From positions 1 through 64,000 of the forward strand of contig JBCBPW010000004.1 in the NCBI GenBank assembly GCA_039820545.1: 64,000 bases of DNA. The letters run 5' to 3'. Positions 51,932-61,116 of this stretch are shown one piece after another; the stretch's first letter is position 1, and each line of letters starts with the position of its first letter. The position numbers and the translations under genes were made by a program. The notes beneath the pieces are model-generated. The model had not been told where the DNA came from. It searched no databases and was given only the letters and a program-made list of their open reading frames with translations. The DNA comes from JALEFZ01 sp039820545 (GTDB taxonomy: Bacteria > Bacteroidota > Bacteroidia > J057).

Positions 51932-53636
51932 ATTGATTCAAATGATTGGGTTGAATATGAACAAAAGGTCCACTTTGAATGATGCGCCCATCTTTCATGA
52001 TGGCGACTTGGTCAGACTTGCTTGCGAAATAAGGGTCAGAAGAGACCGCTACAAGCGTCCACTCGTTTTCTCTGGCAGTGAGGAAATCTACAATTCGGAT
52101 TCGATCCTGCTCATCCATGTGTTCTAGCGCGTCCTCTAGTAGGAGCAGCTTGGGCTTATCTGCGATGCTACGCGCCAGCAGCAGCTTCTGTACGATACTT
52201 CTAGGCAGTTTCTTGCCCTGAGGGTCGAGTACCGTATGGTAGCCTTGTGGGAGACGCTTGATGAAGTCCGTCAAGCCCAGATTTTGGATGGCCCACTTGA
52301 CATTGTCAAATGTGGCAGCCTCTCTCCCAATGGTAATATTCTCAAGCACCGTCCCTTCAAATAGCTGCTCTTGCGTCAATGAGTCCCCAATAATGGATCT
52401 CAGAGAGACAAGATCCAGACTGCCTTTGGAGAGGCCATTGTAGGAGATGCTTCCATGCTGCACATCATACATCCCACCCAGGATGTAGAGAAGCGTACTC
52501 TTTCCAGATTTATTTTCACCTGTTACAACCCACTTTTCTCCACTCAAAGCTTTGAATGAAAGATCTCTCAGTGTGGGCGTTTGCTGACCAGGATATCCAA
52601 AGGTTACATTGTCCAGCTCGACATAGACGCCACAGGTCATGCACTCGCGTACCATGTCCATCCCTTCATCCTGCTCAAGCTCGAGGTCTGTCACCTGTCC
52701 GATCTTCTCAAGTGAAGTGAGGATGTCGTAGATGGTCTCCAGACTGAATACTAGCTTTTCTACAGAACTCATGATGCTCAAGATGATGATCTCTGCTGCG
52801 ACAAACTGTCCGATGTTCATCTGCTGCTCCATCACCAGTATACCTCCCAATGCAAGTAGGCCAAGTGCGACGACGACTTTGAAACCGACCATGAGGTAGT
52901 ACTGCTGGATCAGAATACCGAAGTGGTTCTCCCTTGCTGTGAGGTAGTTCTCAACCTGATCGTCCATCTTTTCGAGATGCAGGTTCGTGCGCCCAGCAAG
53001 CTTGAAGGTGTTGCTCGTACGTGCCAGCTCTTCTAGCCAGTGCGCGACTTTGTATTTGTACTTTGATTCTTTCAGACTCGTCGCCAGCCCTCTCTGCCCA
53101 GACCATCTAAATATCCCGATGATCAATAGGACCATCAAGACGCTAAATGCGATGAAGAATGGGTGATAGAATGAGAGCAGAATCAATCCAAAGATGGTTT
53201 GTAGACCTGCTGCTGAGAAATCTAGAAGAATTTTGGAAAGCGATTTTTGAACCGAAATAATATCGAAAAACCTGTTCATCAATTCTGGTGCATAGTGCTT
53301 ATACAGCACCTCCAGTCTGATGCGTGGAATTCGGTATGCGAATTCGAATGCTGCACGGGTAAAGATCTTCTGCTGCAAATCCTCTGTGATGCGTAGCTGA
53401 AAGATCTGTAGTGCTCCTTGAATTGCAACTCCAGCAACGACAATGGCTACGAGTACAACCCAGGCAGTATTGAGCTGGCCCCCTTGGATAAAGTTAATGA
53501 TCGCTTGTATACCTAGAGGAAGTGATAAGCTCACAAGACCAGCGAAAACCGCGTACACATACATGTTGCGAATTTCGTCGCGATCAGGCTTAAGGAGGCG
53601 CCAAAATCGCTGTGTTGGAGTGAAAGGCGTTGACAT
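51897..53636 (-). CDS. ABC exporter, fused permease/NBD, with degenerate catalytic motifs
   Basis: A 579-residue half-transporter with six membrane helices (about 28-300) and a C-terminal nucleotide-binding domain from about 335. The Walker A motif is intact (GENKSGKST, 373-381; Lys379). But the signature expected as LSGGQ is LPRSI (477-481), Walker B plus catalytic Glu reads LLLLED instead of hhhhDE (Glu501, Asp502), the D-loop region is EHMD, the H-loop His is replaced by Ser (VAVSSDP, 531-535), and the Q-loop Gln is displaced. ATP could bind but hydrolysis by this chain alone looks impaired. It starts the export operon with hlyD and tolC, and substrate is unknown. Confidence 0.9.
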   Translation of the reverse strand: MSTPFTPTQRFWRLLKPDRDEIRNMYVYAVFAGLVSLSLPLGIQAIINFIQGGQLNTAWVVLVAIVVAGVAIQGALQIFQLRITEDLQQKIFTRAAFEFAYRIPRIRLEVLYKHYAPELMNRFFDIISVQKSLSKILLDFSAAGLQTIFGLILLSFYHPFFIAFSVLMVLLIIGIFRWSGQRGLATSLKESKYKYKVAHWLEELARTSNTFKLAGRTNLHLEKMDDQVENYLTARENHFGILIQQYYLMVGFKVVVALGLLALGGILVMEQQMNIGQFVAAEIIILSIMSSVEKLVFSLETIYDILTSLEKIGQVTDLELEQDEGMDMVRECMTCGVYVELDNVTFGYPGQQTPTLRDLSFKALSGEKWVVTGENKSGKSTLLYILGGMYDVQHGSISYNGLSKGSLDLVSLRSIIGDSLTQEQLFEGTVLENITIGREAATFDNVKWAIQNLGLTDFIKRLPQGYHTVLDPQGKKLPRSIVQKLLLARSIADKPKLLLLEDALEHMDEQDRIRIVDFLTARENEWTLVAVSSDPYFASKSDQVAIMKDGRIIQSGPFVHIQPNHLNQYAQYFAKQNQR

Positions 53637-54053
53637 ATCTTTATGAATTGAAATTGATCAATGTTGAGTAAGCCAGAAGGCATATTTATGTAAATACATG
53701 AAAGTCTTTATATATGCTCATGTATTTATTTGTATAAATAACTGTTAATGAATGGATTGTGTGTGATTTTTGCTCTTACTAGGGCGAAAATAGAGATGAT
53801 GAGTTGTCGTCAAGGGTCTGTGTGAGACCATCGTTTTAAGAGAAAAATTGAACTTATTGTTGTTTGAAATGCCAAGTCCATATAGATATTTAGGATAAAT
53901 ACTGATTGACTTGTGCGCGTATGTAGTAGAATTCTGACTAGGTTTTGATATTCATAAATGAAACTATTTCAACATGAGAATGTTCGGATTATAATGGAGG
54001 TTTGTTCCTCTAGTTAAACTTTTTGAAGTATCAGGAAAAGAACGAGTAGAAGG
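53637..54053. other. intergenic region upstream of the ABC exporter
   Basis: About 420 A+T-rich bases with no convincing gene. It should contain the promoter of the exporter operon; no TAnnTTTG on the minus strand was found. Confidence 0.4.
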
Positions 54054-54087
54054 GACACAGTACACTTCCTCAGAAGTATACTGTGTC
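54054..54087 (-). terminator. probable terminator of the SulP transporter gene
   Basis: 14-base stem (54054-54067 with 54074-54087), one mismatch, six-base loop CCTCAG, immediately after the stop at 54098. No long T tract follows, so termination strength is uncertain. Confidence 0.5.
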
Positions 54088-54097
54088 GGGATTTAGA

Positions 54098-55750
54098 TTA
54101 AGATTCTGCTGTCACAACATTGCTAACAGGCCGCTCTCCATTTTCCTTCTTTTGTTGTTTCTTCTTAGCCAAGGAAACATCATTCTTCAGAATAACCTCT
54201 CCAAAAGCAGAAACAGGATCTATTTGCTCCTTCTTCGATTTGAAGTTAATCGTCTCTACGATAATCCCACGCGTAGAAGCATTCTGTTTAAAGTCCTCAA
54301 TGATCTCCAATATATCCGTGTGAATGTTTTTGGTCTTGGACTTATCAATGATGACATGTGCGTCGTCTGGTAGCTGGTTCAAGGTACGCATGATGCTCGC
54401 CTTGTTGAGGAAGCTCACATCTTCGGACATCTCGATGGTGATCGGTTCTCCTTCCTTGTACGAACTTGGATCAAAGTGGTAGGGAACTTTGTAATTGTTC
54501 CACAAGATCTGTACGATGGCCACAGCCATACCCATACCGATACCTACCAATAGGTCAAATGCGAGAATCCCCACGATGGTGATGATAAAGGGTATGAATT
54601 GCCCCATGCCTTTCTCAAACATCGCTTTGAAGGTAGCGGGTTTGGCCAGTTTGAAGCCTACAACAAATAGAATGGCAGCCAAGCTAGCCATTGGGATCAT
54701 ATTCAAGAGCGTCGGAATAGTCATCACAGATACTAGGAGTAAGATACCGTGAAAGAAAGCCGAAGCCTTGGTTTTGCCACCTGATTGAATGTTGGCAGAG
54801 CTTCGCACGATGACTTGTGTAATGGGAAGTCCCCCAATCATACCTGAAACCATATTGCCTGTCCCTTGCGCAATCAACTCACGGTTGGTGGGTGTCACGC
54901 GCTTTTGAGGGTCCAACTTGTCTGTCGCTTCTACACAGAGCAGCGTCTCCAGACTGGCGACTACAGCAATGGTCCCTGCGACGATCCATACTTCAGAGTT
55001 GAAGATCTGGCTGAAATCAGGAAGTGTAAACTGTCCAAAGAATCCTGCGAGCGAATCGGGTACTGGAATACTCACCAGTTGACTCTCGGAGAAAGTAAAT
55101 ATCCCCGACTGGGTGAAGTAAAACACCAATCCTACGCCCACTAGCACAGCCACTAAGGGTCCCTGAATCAGTTTTGCAAATCCTTGTCTCTTAATAAATG
55201 GCTGCTCCCATAGAATCAAGATGGCTAGGCCGATAGCTGTAATCAGCAGGGTCCCTCCATTTGCGGAGCTAAATAGCTCACCAGGATTGCTAAAGATGAG
55301 TTCTTTGAAGGAATCCTTGGAGACACCCAGGGCAACAGCGAACTGCTTCCAAAAGATATAGATTCCGATCCCTGCCAACATACCCTTGATGACGGAGGTG
55401 GGAAAGTAATATCCGATGACACCCGCTTTCAGTATCCCCAGAATGATCTGGATGACACCTGCGATGACAGTCGCTAATAGAAAAACTTCAAAAGCCCCTA
55501 GATCCTTTACGGCCATGGCGACGATAGCGGCAAGTCCTGCTGCGGGTCCACTTACACCCAAAGGTGAACCACTCATAAGCGCTACAACTGTACCGCCAAC
55601 AATACCTGCTATAAGTCCAGAAAAAAGCGGGGCATCCGAAGCTGATGCGATTCCTAAGCATAAAGGCAAGGCTACCAGGAAGACCACAATACTTGCTGGT
55701 AGGTCGCTCTTTAGGTTAGAAAAGAATCCGGTTTTTTGTTCGGTATTCAT
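54098..55750 (-). CDS. SulP-family anion transporter with STAS domain
   Basis: A 550-residue inner-membrane transporter of the SulP/SLC26 family, which takes up sulfate, bicarbonate or related anions. About 14 hydrophobic segments occupy residues 15-420, starting LPASIVVFLVALPLCLGIASASDAPLFSGLIAGIVGG, and include SPLGVSGPAAGLAAIVAMAV, a conserved family motif. A cytoplasmic STAS domain follows (about 435-525; ITIEMSEDVSFLNKASIMRTL and VIIDKSKTKNIHTDIL). No carbonic anhydrase gene or sulfate genes neighbour it, so substrate is open, although bicarbonate is plausible in marine members. Confidence 0.93.
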   Translation of the reverse strand: MNTEQKTGFFSNLKSDLPASIVVFLVALPLCLGIASASDAPLFSGLIAGIVGGTVVALMSGSPLGVSGPAAGLAAIVAMAVKDLGAFEVFLLATVIAGVIQIILGILKAGVIGYYFPTSVIKGMLAGIGIYIFWKQFAVALGVSKDSFKELIFSNPGELFSSANGGTLLITAIGLAILILWEQPFIKRQGFAKLIQGPLVAVLVGVGLVFYFTQSGIFTFSESQLVSIPVPDSLAGFFGQFTLPDFSQIFNSEVWIVAGTIAVVASLETLLCVEATDKLDPQKRVTPTNRELIAQGTGNMVSGMIGGLPITQVIVRSSANIQSGGKTKASAFFHGILLLVSVMTIPTLLNMIPMASLAAILFVVGFKLAKPATFKAMFEKGMGQFIPFIITIVGILAFDLLVGIGMGMAVAIVQILWNNYKVPYHFDPSSYKEGEPITIEMSEDVSFLNKASIMRTLNQLPDDAHVIIDKSKTKNIHTDILEIIEDFKQNASTRGIIVETINFKSKKEQIDPVSAFGEVILKNDVSLAKKKQQKKENGERPVSNVVTAES

Positions 55751-55865
55751 GTGTTTTATGTTAGTAAGATAGGGGAGCAGGTACGTAGGTCTGAATGTAC
55801 ATGGCTCCGAAAAAATGTGTGTTGAAAAAATAGTGTGTTCCTAACAATAGTAGCCCGTCAATATA

Positions 55866-56198
55866 TCAGGACTCTGGAGGTGGGGTAGGGATATCGAAAT
55901 ACAGGACTTCTGACCATTGAATTTCGTGGTCTTGCAGGGTGATTTCCTGGATTTTATGTTTGACAAAATATCTTCTTCCTTCGTAGGTGTATTCTGAGTA
56001 CTCTTTCTCTGCTTCTTGGGAGGGAGCACTTTCTGTTTCACTTGTTTCGTTGAGCTCGGTAGGTTCAATGAGTGAATTCATGCTATACTTGGGTGCGACG
56101 ATGCTGGACAAGCCCAATATCAGGACGATCAAGAGAATGGCATGTAGCCTTTCTCCTGCTCGGTAAGATATGAGGGTTTGTCTCCTATTCGTTCGCAT
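55866..56198 (-). CDS. small membrane protein, unknown
   Basis: A 110-residue protein with one hydrophobic helix (about 18-36, LHAILLIVLILGLSSIVAP) and a tail rich in Glu, Thr and Ser (NETSETESAPSQEAEKEYSEYTYEGRRYFVKHKIQEITL), ending FDIPTPPPES. The tail is probably periplasmic. It starts 3 bases after the tetR stop and is probably co-transcribed with it. No family is recognised. Confidence 0.65.
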   Translation of the reverse strand: MRTNRRQTLISYRAGERLHAILLIVLILGLSSIVAPKYSMNSLIEPTELNETSETESAPSQEAEKEYSEYTYEGRRYFVKHKIQEITLQDHEIQWSEVLYFDIPTPPPES

Positions 56199-56201
56199 AC
56201 T

Positions 56202-56879
56202 TTATGTATCTATCGACCTAAATACAAGTTCTTGATAAAACCGTGGAATGACATCTTTTCCTTTCACGACATCGGTTAGTTTGGGAAGATGCTCAGCAAA
56301 ATAACGCTGATACTGTGCACCCTCTATGACCGTGGAGACCAACATATGTGGATATTGGTACTTTGGATTGATCTCCAAAATGATTTTGCTCACACGCTCT
56401 ACTAGCTTTTTATAGCCCGTAAATACGCCAGCCTGATTTTCTTGATCTACAGATTTATTGAGATAGGCCTTGGACGACTCCGCGATTACGATGTGATTGA
56501 GTTTGGCCTCATTGATATGTCGGAAGCTTCTGTCCTCAGTTACTTGTTCAGTGAGGACCTCTATAGCCCGTGTCAAACGTTTTCTGGGAGAATCAATATT
56601 GGCCAAACTGAAAACCAATCGATATTCCATCCATCCCCAGTACCATGCGGTGATATAGAGAAGCAGTTTATGCTTACTTTCAAAGTATCGGTAAATGGAA
56701 GCCTCCGTCGAACGAATAGACTTAGCTAACTTCCTGAATGTGAATCGTTCGAAGCCGATTTCATCGATCATCTCGATACTCCCCGTAATGATTCTCCGTC
56801 CAAGATCGCTAGACTCTGGATCTTTGAGATAAATGCACGCATTTACCTCAGGGCGCATATGTACTAATATCTCCTTCAA
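56202..56879 (-). CDS. TetR/AcrR-family regulator
   Basis: A 225-residue regulator with N-terminal HTH around 28-75 (RRIITGSIEMIDEIGFERFTFRKLAKSIRSTEASIYRYFESKHKLLLYI) and a helical ligand-binding domain. Starts at M1 or M8 (MRPEVNACIY) are both possible; the first was used. A 17-base palindrome TAATAGTA-T-TACTATTA (56903-56919) lies 23 bases upstream, a plausible autoregulatory operator. It heads a two-gene unit with the small membrane protein. Confidence 0.88.
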   Translation of the reverse strand: MKEILVHMRPEVNACIYLKDPESSDLGRRIITGSIEMIDEIGFERFTFRKLAKSIRSTEASIYRYFESKHKLLLYITAWYWGWMEYRLVFSLANIDSPRKRLTRAIEVLTEQVTEDRSFRHINEAKLNHIVIAESSKAYLNKSVDQENQAGVFTGYKKLVERVSKIILEINPKYQYPHMLVSTVIEGAQYQRYFAEHLPKLTDVVKGKDVIPRFYQELVFRSIDT

Positions 56880-57123
56880 TCTGACTTAATTTCTTACTAA
56901 TATAATAGTATTACTATTAATACAGCAAGTATAACGTATATATTTGACCAAGGTTCTTGATTTCAAAGAAATACAGTCCTAATAAATTGTTAAAGTTGAA
57001 GTATAAGACGTCGGGGGGGAGGAAATATTGCTTGCTTCTAGGAGGACTAAATAAGAGGTCAGATGTTGAAAGGTGATCCCGAAAAGGATTTTGCTACGCT
57101 CAAGACAAGCGTTCTCTTACTTA
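56880..57123. other. intergenic region upstream of tetR
   Basis: Contains the palindrome at 56903-56919 and is otherwise A+T-rich with no convincing gene. Short frames (for example 57063-57332) run antisense into yebC and are shadows. Confidence 0.45.
56903..56919. promoter_or_regulatory. probable TetR operator
   Basis: TAATAGTA-T-TACTATTA, perfect 8-base inverted arms with a single central T, 23 bases upstream of the 56202-56879 tetR start. Confidence 0.6.
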
Positions 57124-57158
57124 AAATAAAAAATCGGCACCGGGAGACCCGATGCCGA
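57124..57158 (-). terminator. intrinsic terminator of yebC
   Basis: 11-bp stem (57134-57144 with 57148-57158; one U-G wobble on the minus strand) with a three-base loop, followed on the minus strand by TTTTTTATTTT, 24 bases after the yebC stop. Confidence 0.92.
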
Positions 57159-57182
57159 ACAACAAAAATTGTAGCTGTTGAA

Positions 57183-57929
57183 TTATTCTTCAGCGAGTGC
57201 TGCTTCCAACTCCTCGGTCATTTCCATATTGTGAAATACTTGTTGTACATCGTCGTCATCCTCGATGATGTCTATCAGTTTCAAAACGGCTTTTGCTCTT
57301 TCTACATCCAGGTTTACTGTTGTGGTAGGTAGACGATTGAGGGAGGATTCGGCATCGATATTCAATTCCTCAATCTTGGCATTGAGGCTGCCATAATCTT
57401 CGAAAGCACAATAAGCTACGTAGTTATCTCCATCTAGCTCAATGTCCTCTAGTCCTCCGTCTAGCAATTCCATGGTGATTTCTTCCTCATCATGACCTTC
57501 TGCAGGAAAAATGAAAATCCCTTTGCGATTAAACATATAATCAACTGAACCAGATTTTCCCATAGATCCGCCATACTTGTTGAAGTAGGAACGGACATTT
57601 GCTACGGTACGATTGTTGTTATCGGTCAATGCTTCTACGAAAACAGCTACGCCATTGGGTGCATAACCTTCGAAGGTCACTTCGTCGTAGCTCGTGCCGT
57701 CAGCACCTGAGCCTTTATTGATGGCTCCGTCGATGCGATCTTTGGGCACAGAGGCTTTTCTGGCGTTTTTAATCGCCATCCTTAGGCGAGGATTGGCGTC
57801 TGGGTCAGGCCCGCCTTCCTTGGTTGCTACCGCAACTTCTTTGATCAATTTGGTAAACAACTTCGCACGCTTGGCATCCTGCGCTCCTTTACGGTGTTTG
57901 ATGTTGGCCCATTTACTATGTCCTGCCAT
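57183..57929 (-). CDS. yebC: YebC/PmpR-family transcriptional/translational regulator
   Basis: A 248-residue protein of the YebC family, implicated in regulation of transcription and, in recent work, in rescue of ribosomes stalled on proline stretches. Family start MAGHSKWANIKHRKGAQDAKRAKLFTKLIKEVAVA is present, then NPRLRMAIKNARKASVPKDRIDGAINKG and EVTFEGYAPNGVAVFVEALTDNNNRTVANVRSYFNKYGG. The frame extends to 57992, but MAGHSKW at 57929 is the universal start. It has a good promoter and a strong terminator, so it is monocistronic. Confidence 0.96.
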   Translation of the reverse strand: MAGHSKWANIKHRKGAQDAKRAKLFTKLIKEVAVATKEGGPDPDANPRLRMAIKNARKASVPKDRIDGAINKGSGADGTSYDEVTFEGYAPNGVAVFVEALTDNNNRTVANVRSYFNKYGGSMGKSGSVDYMFNRKGIFIFPAEGHDEEEITMELLDGGLEDIELDGDNYVAYCAFEDYGSLNAKIEELNIDAESSLNRLPTTTVNLDVERAKAVLKLIDIIEDDDDVQQVFHNMEMTEELEAALAEE

Positions 57930-57985
57930 GAGGAATATTCTTGCTTGGTTATAATCTTTGATAGGGTTGATCGTGATCAACGACA

Positions 57986-58030
57986 AAAACAAAAATAAAT
58001 AAGTCGCTGAGTATATTGCAACTCAGCGAC
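57986..58030 (-). terminator. terminator of the 708-residue protein gene
   Basis: Perfect 10-bp stem GTCGCTGAGT (58003-58012) with ACTCAGCGAC (58021-58030), eight-base loop, and a T-rich minus-strand tail TTATTTATTTTTG. It ends the 58090-60216 transcript and overlaps the yebC promoter. Confidence 0.75.
57990..58021 (-). promoter_or_regulatory. promoter of yebC, embedded in the upstream terminator
   Basis: On the minus strand -33 TTG (58019-58021) and -7 TATTTTTG (57990-57997) match the Bacteroidota consensus with a 21-base spacer. The transcript would start near 57983, some 54 bases before the ATG. The -33 triplet lies in the loop-proximal part of the hairpin at 58003-58030. Confidence 0.75.
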
Positions 58031-58089
58031 CGAAAATCTTCTACACGTGGTAAATTTAACAAACAGAGGTGAATCCGTGTAGTGTATTT

Positions 58090-60216
58090 CTAGCTTGACT
58101 GAATCAGGGTATTTTGATCTTTCCCTAAGCGATTCATCACGTTTTCGCGTACCAATCGATAATAATGCTTTCTGCCTGTAGTTTTATCTTGGCGGATCAA
58201 ACCAATTTCCATCATGATTTTGATGTATTTCTTGGCAGTTGTCCCCTTGATATTTAGCTCTTGCTCAAGGTCTTGTGAATAAAATCCGCTTTTTGCATAA
58301 TTTACCAAGAACTTAGGCATATCGAACACCACTTCAAATATAGTTCCCTTCTTGTAGAGATCGTAGAACATATACCTAATGCCTTGCTCCAACTGTCTGT
58401 TAGAAGTCTGTTGCATATCGAGGAAGAATCCCAGACGGTTGACTTCTTTGAATGTGATGTAGGAACGAAGGTTTCGATAGGAGAAGTCCAAATGCTCCGC
58501 CGCGAGCGGGAGGTCCCCCTTCGAAATGTTGATACACTTATTTAATGTTCTATTTCTCACAGAGTTAGGTACGGATTTGAATTCATCCCACTCTGCATTC
58601 ATGAAGCTCAAAGGATTGTTTTTATCTGAGATAGAGCTCAAGAGGTTATCTGCTACATTCAAGCTGACAGGATCTTCATTGATGATCGCTCCAATCCGCA
58701 TGATCTGGATTTCGGCCAGCTGATAGCGGTAATATACCTTGATGTGAAAGTGAGAAACGGGTTCAAACGTAATAAAGATTTTTCGGAAATTCTCGATCAA
58801 GGATTTTCCAATAGATTCTCTATATGTCTCAATATCCTGAAGTGCTTGTGAGATCTTATCGAAGAAATTGTCTAGGATATCGGTCATCCAAGACACACCT
58901 GGCTCAGTCGTTTCTGCATGGAAGATGTTATTTGCAATAGAGAAGGCTGCGGTTGTAAGGTAAAATCCGCCTTGCTCGATTCTCTTTTGTGCAAACTTCA
59001 TGACGTCCTGGATCAGATCATATGATTTGCGAGGGACTTCATTGCGAAGGAGCAAATCAATGTAGCACTGAATGGACTGTGTATAAAGAGGATAATTCTG
59101 TTCTTTCTTGAAGGCTTGCGTCAGCTCTTTCATCTCTTTTTCTGTCAAGGCAGAGCCTGTAGAGACTGAGAGTTGTGCTTTGAGTAGTCGATAAGCGAGC
59201 GTACTTTGTTCGTCTTTGACTGCCTGAACAGCTTCAATGGCCTGGTCGCTATGTTTGACGATGTGCTTGGCGAATGAGGCTTGCTCAAGGTCATCGCTTG
59301 TCATTTTGTAGAGGCCGCTGTACATCCTTGCAATGAGGCTTTCTACCTGCGCCTTAGAAAAGGAGTTCAGTTTATCTTTTTGCGCAAATCTGGTTTCGTA
59401 TTCTTTCAGTTGAAGCTGGGATGTCTCTAGTCTGGTGAGCGAGTCGTCCTTTTGATGGAAGTTCCAATTAAGGAGTGCTCCCTCCAACTCGAAGGCGACT
59501 TGGCTGAATAGATTCTTGATCGCCAAATCTGTAGAAGCTTCAGCAGCATCTTTGATTTTGATCAGAATATGATTGGCATGTTGGTATCCATCAGTCAATC
59601 CACTGTTCAGATAATAATCAGCTTGGATCATGTGTACACCTATACCTTGAGGCAAGGGACATTCACCCATCGCCTTCATCAACCATATACGCGCTTTGCT
59701 AGATTGGTCGGGATCATCTTCGTTTGCATACACAAAACCGATAATCGTACTCAAATCACCAATGAACTCTTGATCGAACGACCCCCAGTCCAAGGCATTA
59801 ATTTGTTCTTCAAACTCTTCAATAGCGACATGTTTGACAAGTCTTTGAAAAGCTCCATTTAAAAACTTAAGGAATGAATTCCATGCTTGGATAGGAAGAT
59901 TCTCATGTTGTACAGAGCGAAGTGCTGTCATTCTATGTTGAATGATGCCATCAAACTCTTGGTACAGGGACTGATCTTGTCTTAGGAAGGCATACATCAA
60001 TGAGGATTTTGTCATAAAAAAGAACAAATCCACATACTGTTTCTCCTGTAAAGACAATGACTGTAACTCTGAGAGGAAGAACTCCTCTAATTTCTCAACA
60101 TCCGTCAAGTCCTGCTTTTTAATTTGATCTTTTAAAAAGTTAGGTAACGGAAGTGTAGCCGATCTGCTATACAGATCAACGAGAAATTGCATTTTGGAAA
60201 AAGCACTCTTTGCCAT
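58090..60216 (-). CDS. large helical-repeat protein with C-terminal winged helix, unknown function
   Basis: A 708-residue cytoplasmic protein without signal peptide or membrane segment. Residues 1-550 are almost all alpha-helical with features of a TPR-like solenoid (for example about 165-260, ARIWLMKAMGECPLPQGIGVHMIQADYYLNSGLTDGYQHANHILIKIKDAAEA). Near 570-600 lies a second HTH-like segment (LPLAAEHLDFSYRNLRSYITFKEVNRLG). Residues about 645-700 are a winged-helix domain: SQDLEQELNIKGTTAKKYIKIMMEIGLIRQDKTTGRKHYYRLV. The layout suggests a DNA-binding regulator with a large helical sensor or assembly domain. It has its own promoter (60281) and terminator. No homologue was recognised. Confidence 0.8.
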   Translation of the reverse strand: MAKSAFSKMQFLVDLYSRSATLPLPNFLKDQIKKQDLTDVEKLEEFFLSELQSLSLQEKQYVDLFFFMTKSSLMYAFLRQDQSLYQEFDGIIQHRMTALRSVQHENLPIQAWNSFLKFLNGAFQRLVKHVAIEEFEEQINALDWGSFDQEFIGDLSTIIGFVYANEDDPDQSSKARIWLMKAMGECPLPQGIGVHMIQADYYLNSGLTDGYQHANHILIKIKDAAEASTDLAIKNLFSQVAFELEGALLNWNFHQKDDSLTRLETSQLQLKEYETRFAQKDKLNSFSKAQVESLIARMYSGLYKMTSDDLEQASFAKHIVKHSDQAIEAVQAVKDEQSTLAYRLLKAQLSVSTGSALTEKEMKELTQAFKKEQNYPLYTQSIQCYIDLLLRNEVPRKSYDLIQDVMKFAQKRIEQGGFYLTTAAFSIANNIFHAETTEPGVSWMTDILDNFFDKISQALQDIETYRESIGKSLIENFRKIFITFEPVSHFHIKVYYRYQLAEIQIMRIGAIINEDPVSLNVADNLLSSISDKNNPLSFMNAEWDEFKSVPNSVRNRTLNKCINISKGDLPLAAEHLDFSYRNLRSYITFKEVNRLGFFLDMQQTSNRQLEQGIRYMFYDLYKKGTIFEVVFDMPKFLVNYAKSGFYSQDLEQELNIKGTTAKKYIKIMMEIGLIRQDKTTGRKHYYRLVRENVMNRLGKDQNTLIQSS

Positions 60217-61116
60217 TATAAATACTTGTTGTTATATGCAATTTTATTGTGAAATCTTACACTTATAAAATAAAGTTTTTCAAAAATAGGTTTCATGGTT
60301 TATCATTTCAAAAAGTTGTGACTGCAATCGAAAACGGATACTTCGGACGTAAAATAGCGCACGAATATAGTGTTGCCGCAATAATATGTCAAGTAGCATT
60401 TTTGGCCCTGGATCTGCTTACACATAGTATAAGCTTAGACAGGGAATTGATTGAAAAACTATTTAAATAATACTAAAGTAAGAAAAAAATGTCTATACAC
60501 AAAGATTTCCAAGTGGTTTTATATACCAAGATGCGAAATAAATAAATAGGGTATTATCTATTTGATGGCGATCTCTGTAAAGATTGAATTGGGGATAAAA
60601 ATTTCGTGTGTTCTCATATACTGATATGCTATAAAGATACAATATTCTGGTAAGTATGCAATATTTTTATATGAAATATATCTCTTAATTCTTACTTAAT
60701 CCTAAGCGTAGCCCTTGACTTAGCCGTTTGCAATCACCACATTTTAATTTTGAAAATCCCAAAATTGGACAAATCGGTGCTGAAATATAGACCTACACTC
60801 ATTTCTGCTGATCTACAACTTACATGAAGTAGTGATGAGATATTCACAATATATAAGTAGTTTGATGAAATGATTGTTGAAAAATTTTTGCTTTTTTTTC
60901 TAAATCCCCAATAATTTGACATAGCCTGAGCACCTATTCATCAAGATAAGGGATTAATTTGCGCGAAAAGACAGTAAAATATTATAGAGGGATTTTTTCA
61001 AAATGGTAGTATTAAATGGTCGGTGGAAAGGAAGATAAACCATGCAATATAATATTTGCTACAAGCTAGGAGATATCAGCTAAGTTTTATTTTCAACTCA
61101 AAGCTTTTCGCTTACT
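60217..61116. other. 900-base A+T-rich region without a convincing gene
   Basis: It holds the promoter of the 708-residue gene. A 73-codon frame at 60249-60470 starts with GTG, lacks a ribosome-binding site and family, and overlaps that promoter, so it is not called. The rest, 60471-61116, shows no gene, no tandem repeat and no strong hairpin. Confidence 0.5.
60281..60314 (-). promoter_or_regulatory. promoter of the 708-residue protein gene
   Basis: On the minus strand -7 TATTTTTG (60281-60288) and -33 TTG in TTTTTG (60309-60314) with a 20-base spacer match the consensus well, 65 bases upstream of the start at 60216. Confidence 0.7.

Noticed and set aside
60249..60470. 73-codon frame on the + strand
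   Set aside because: GTG start, no ribosome-binding site, no family, and it overlaps a well-formed minus-strand promoter at 60281-60314.
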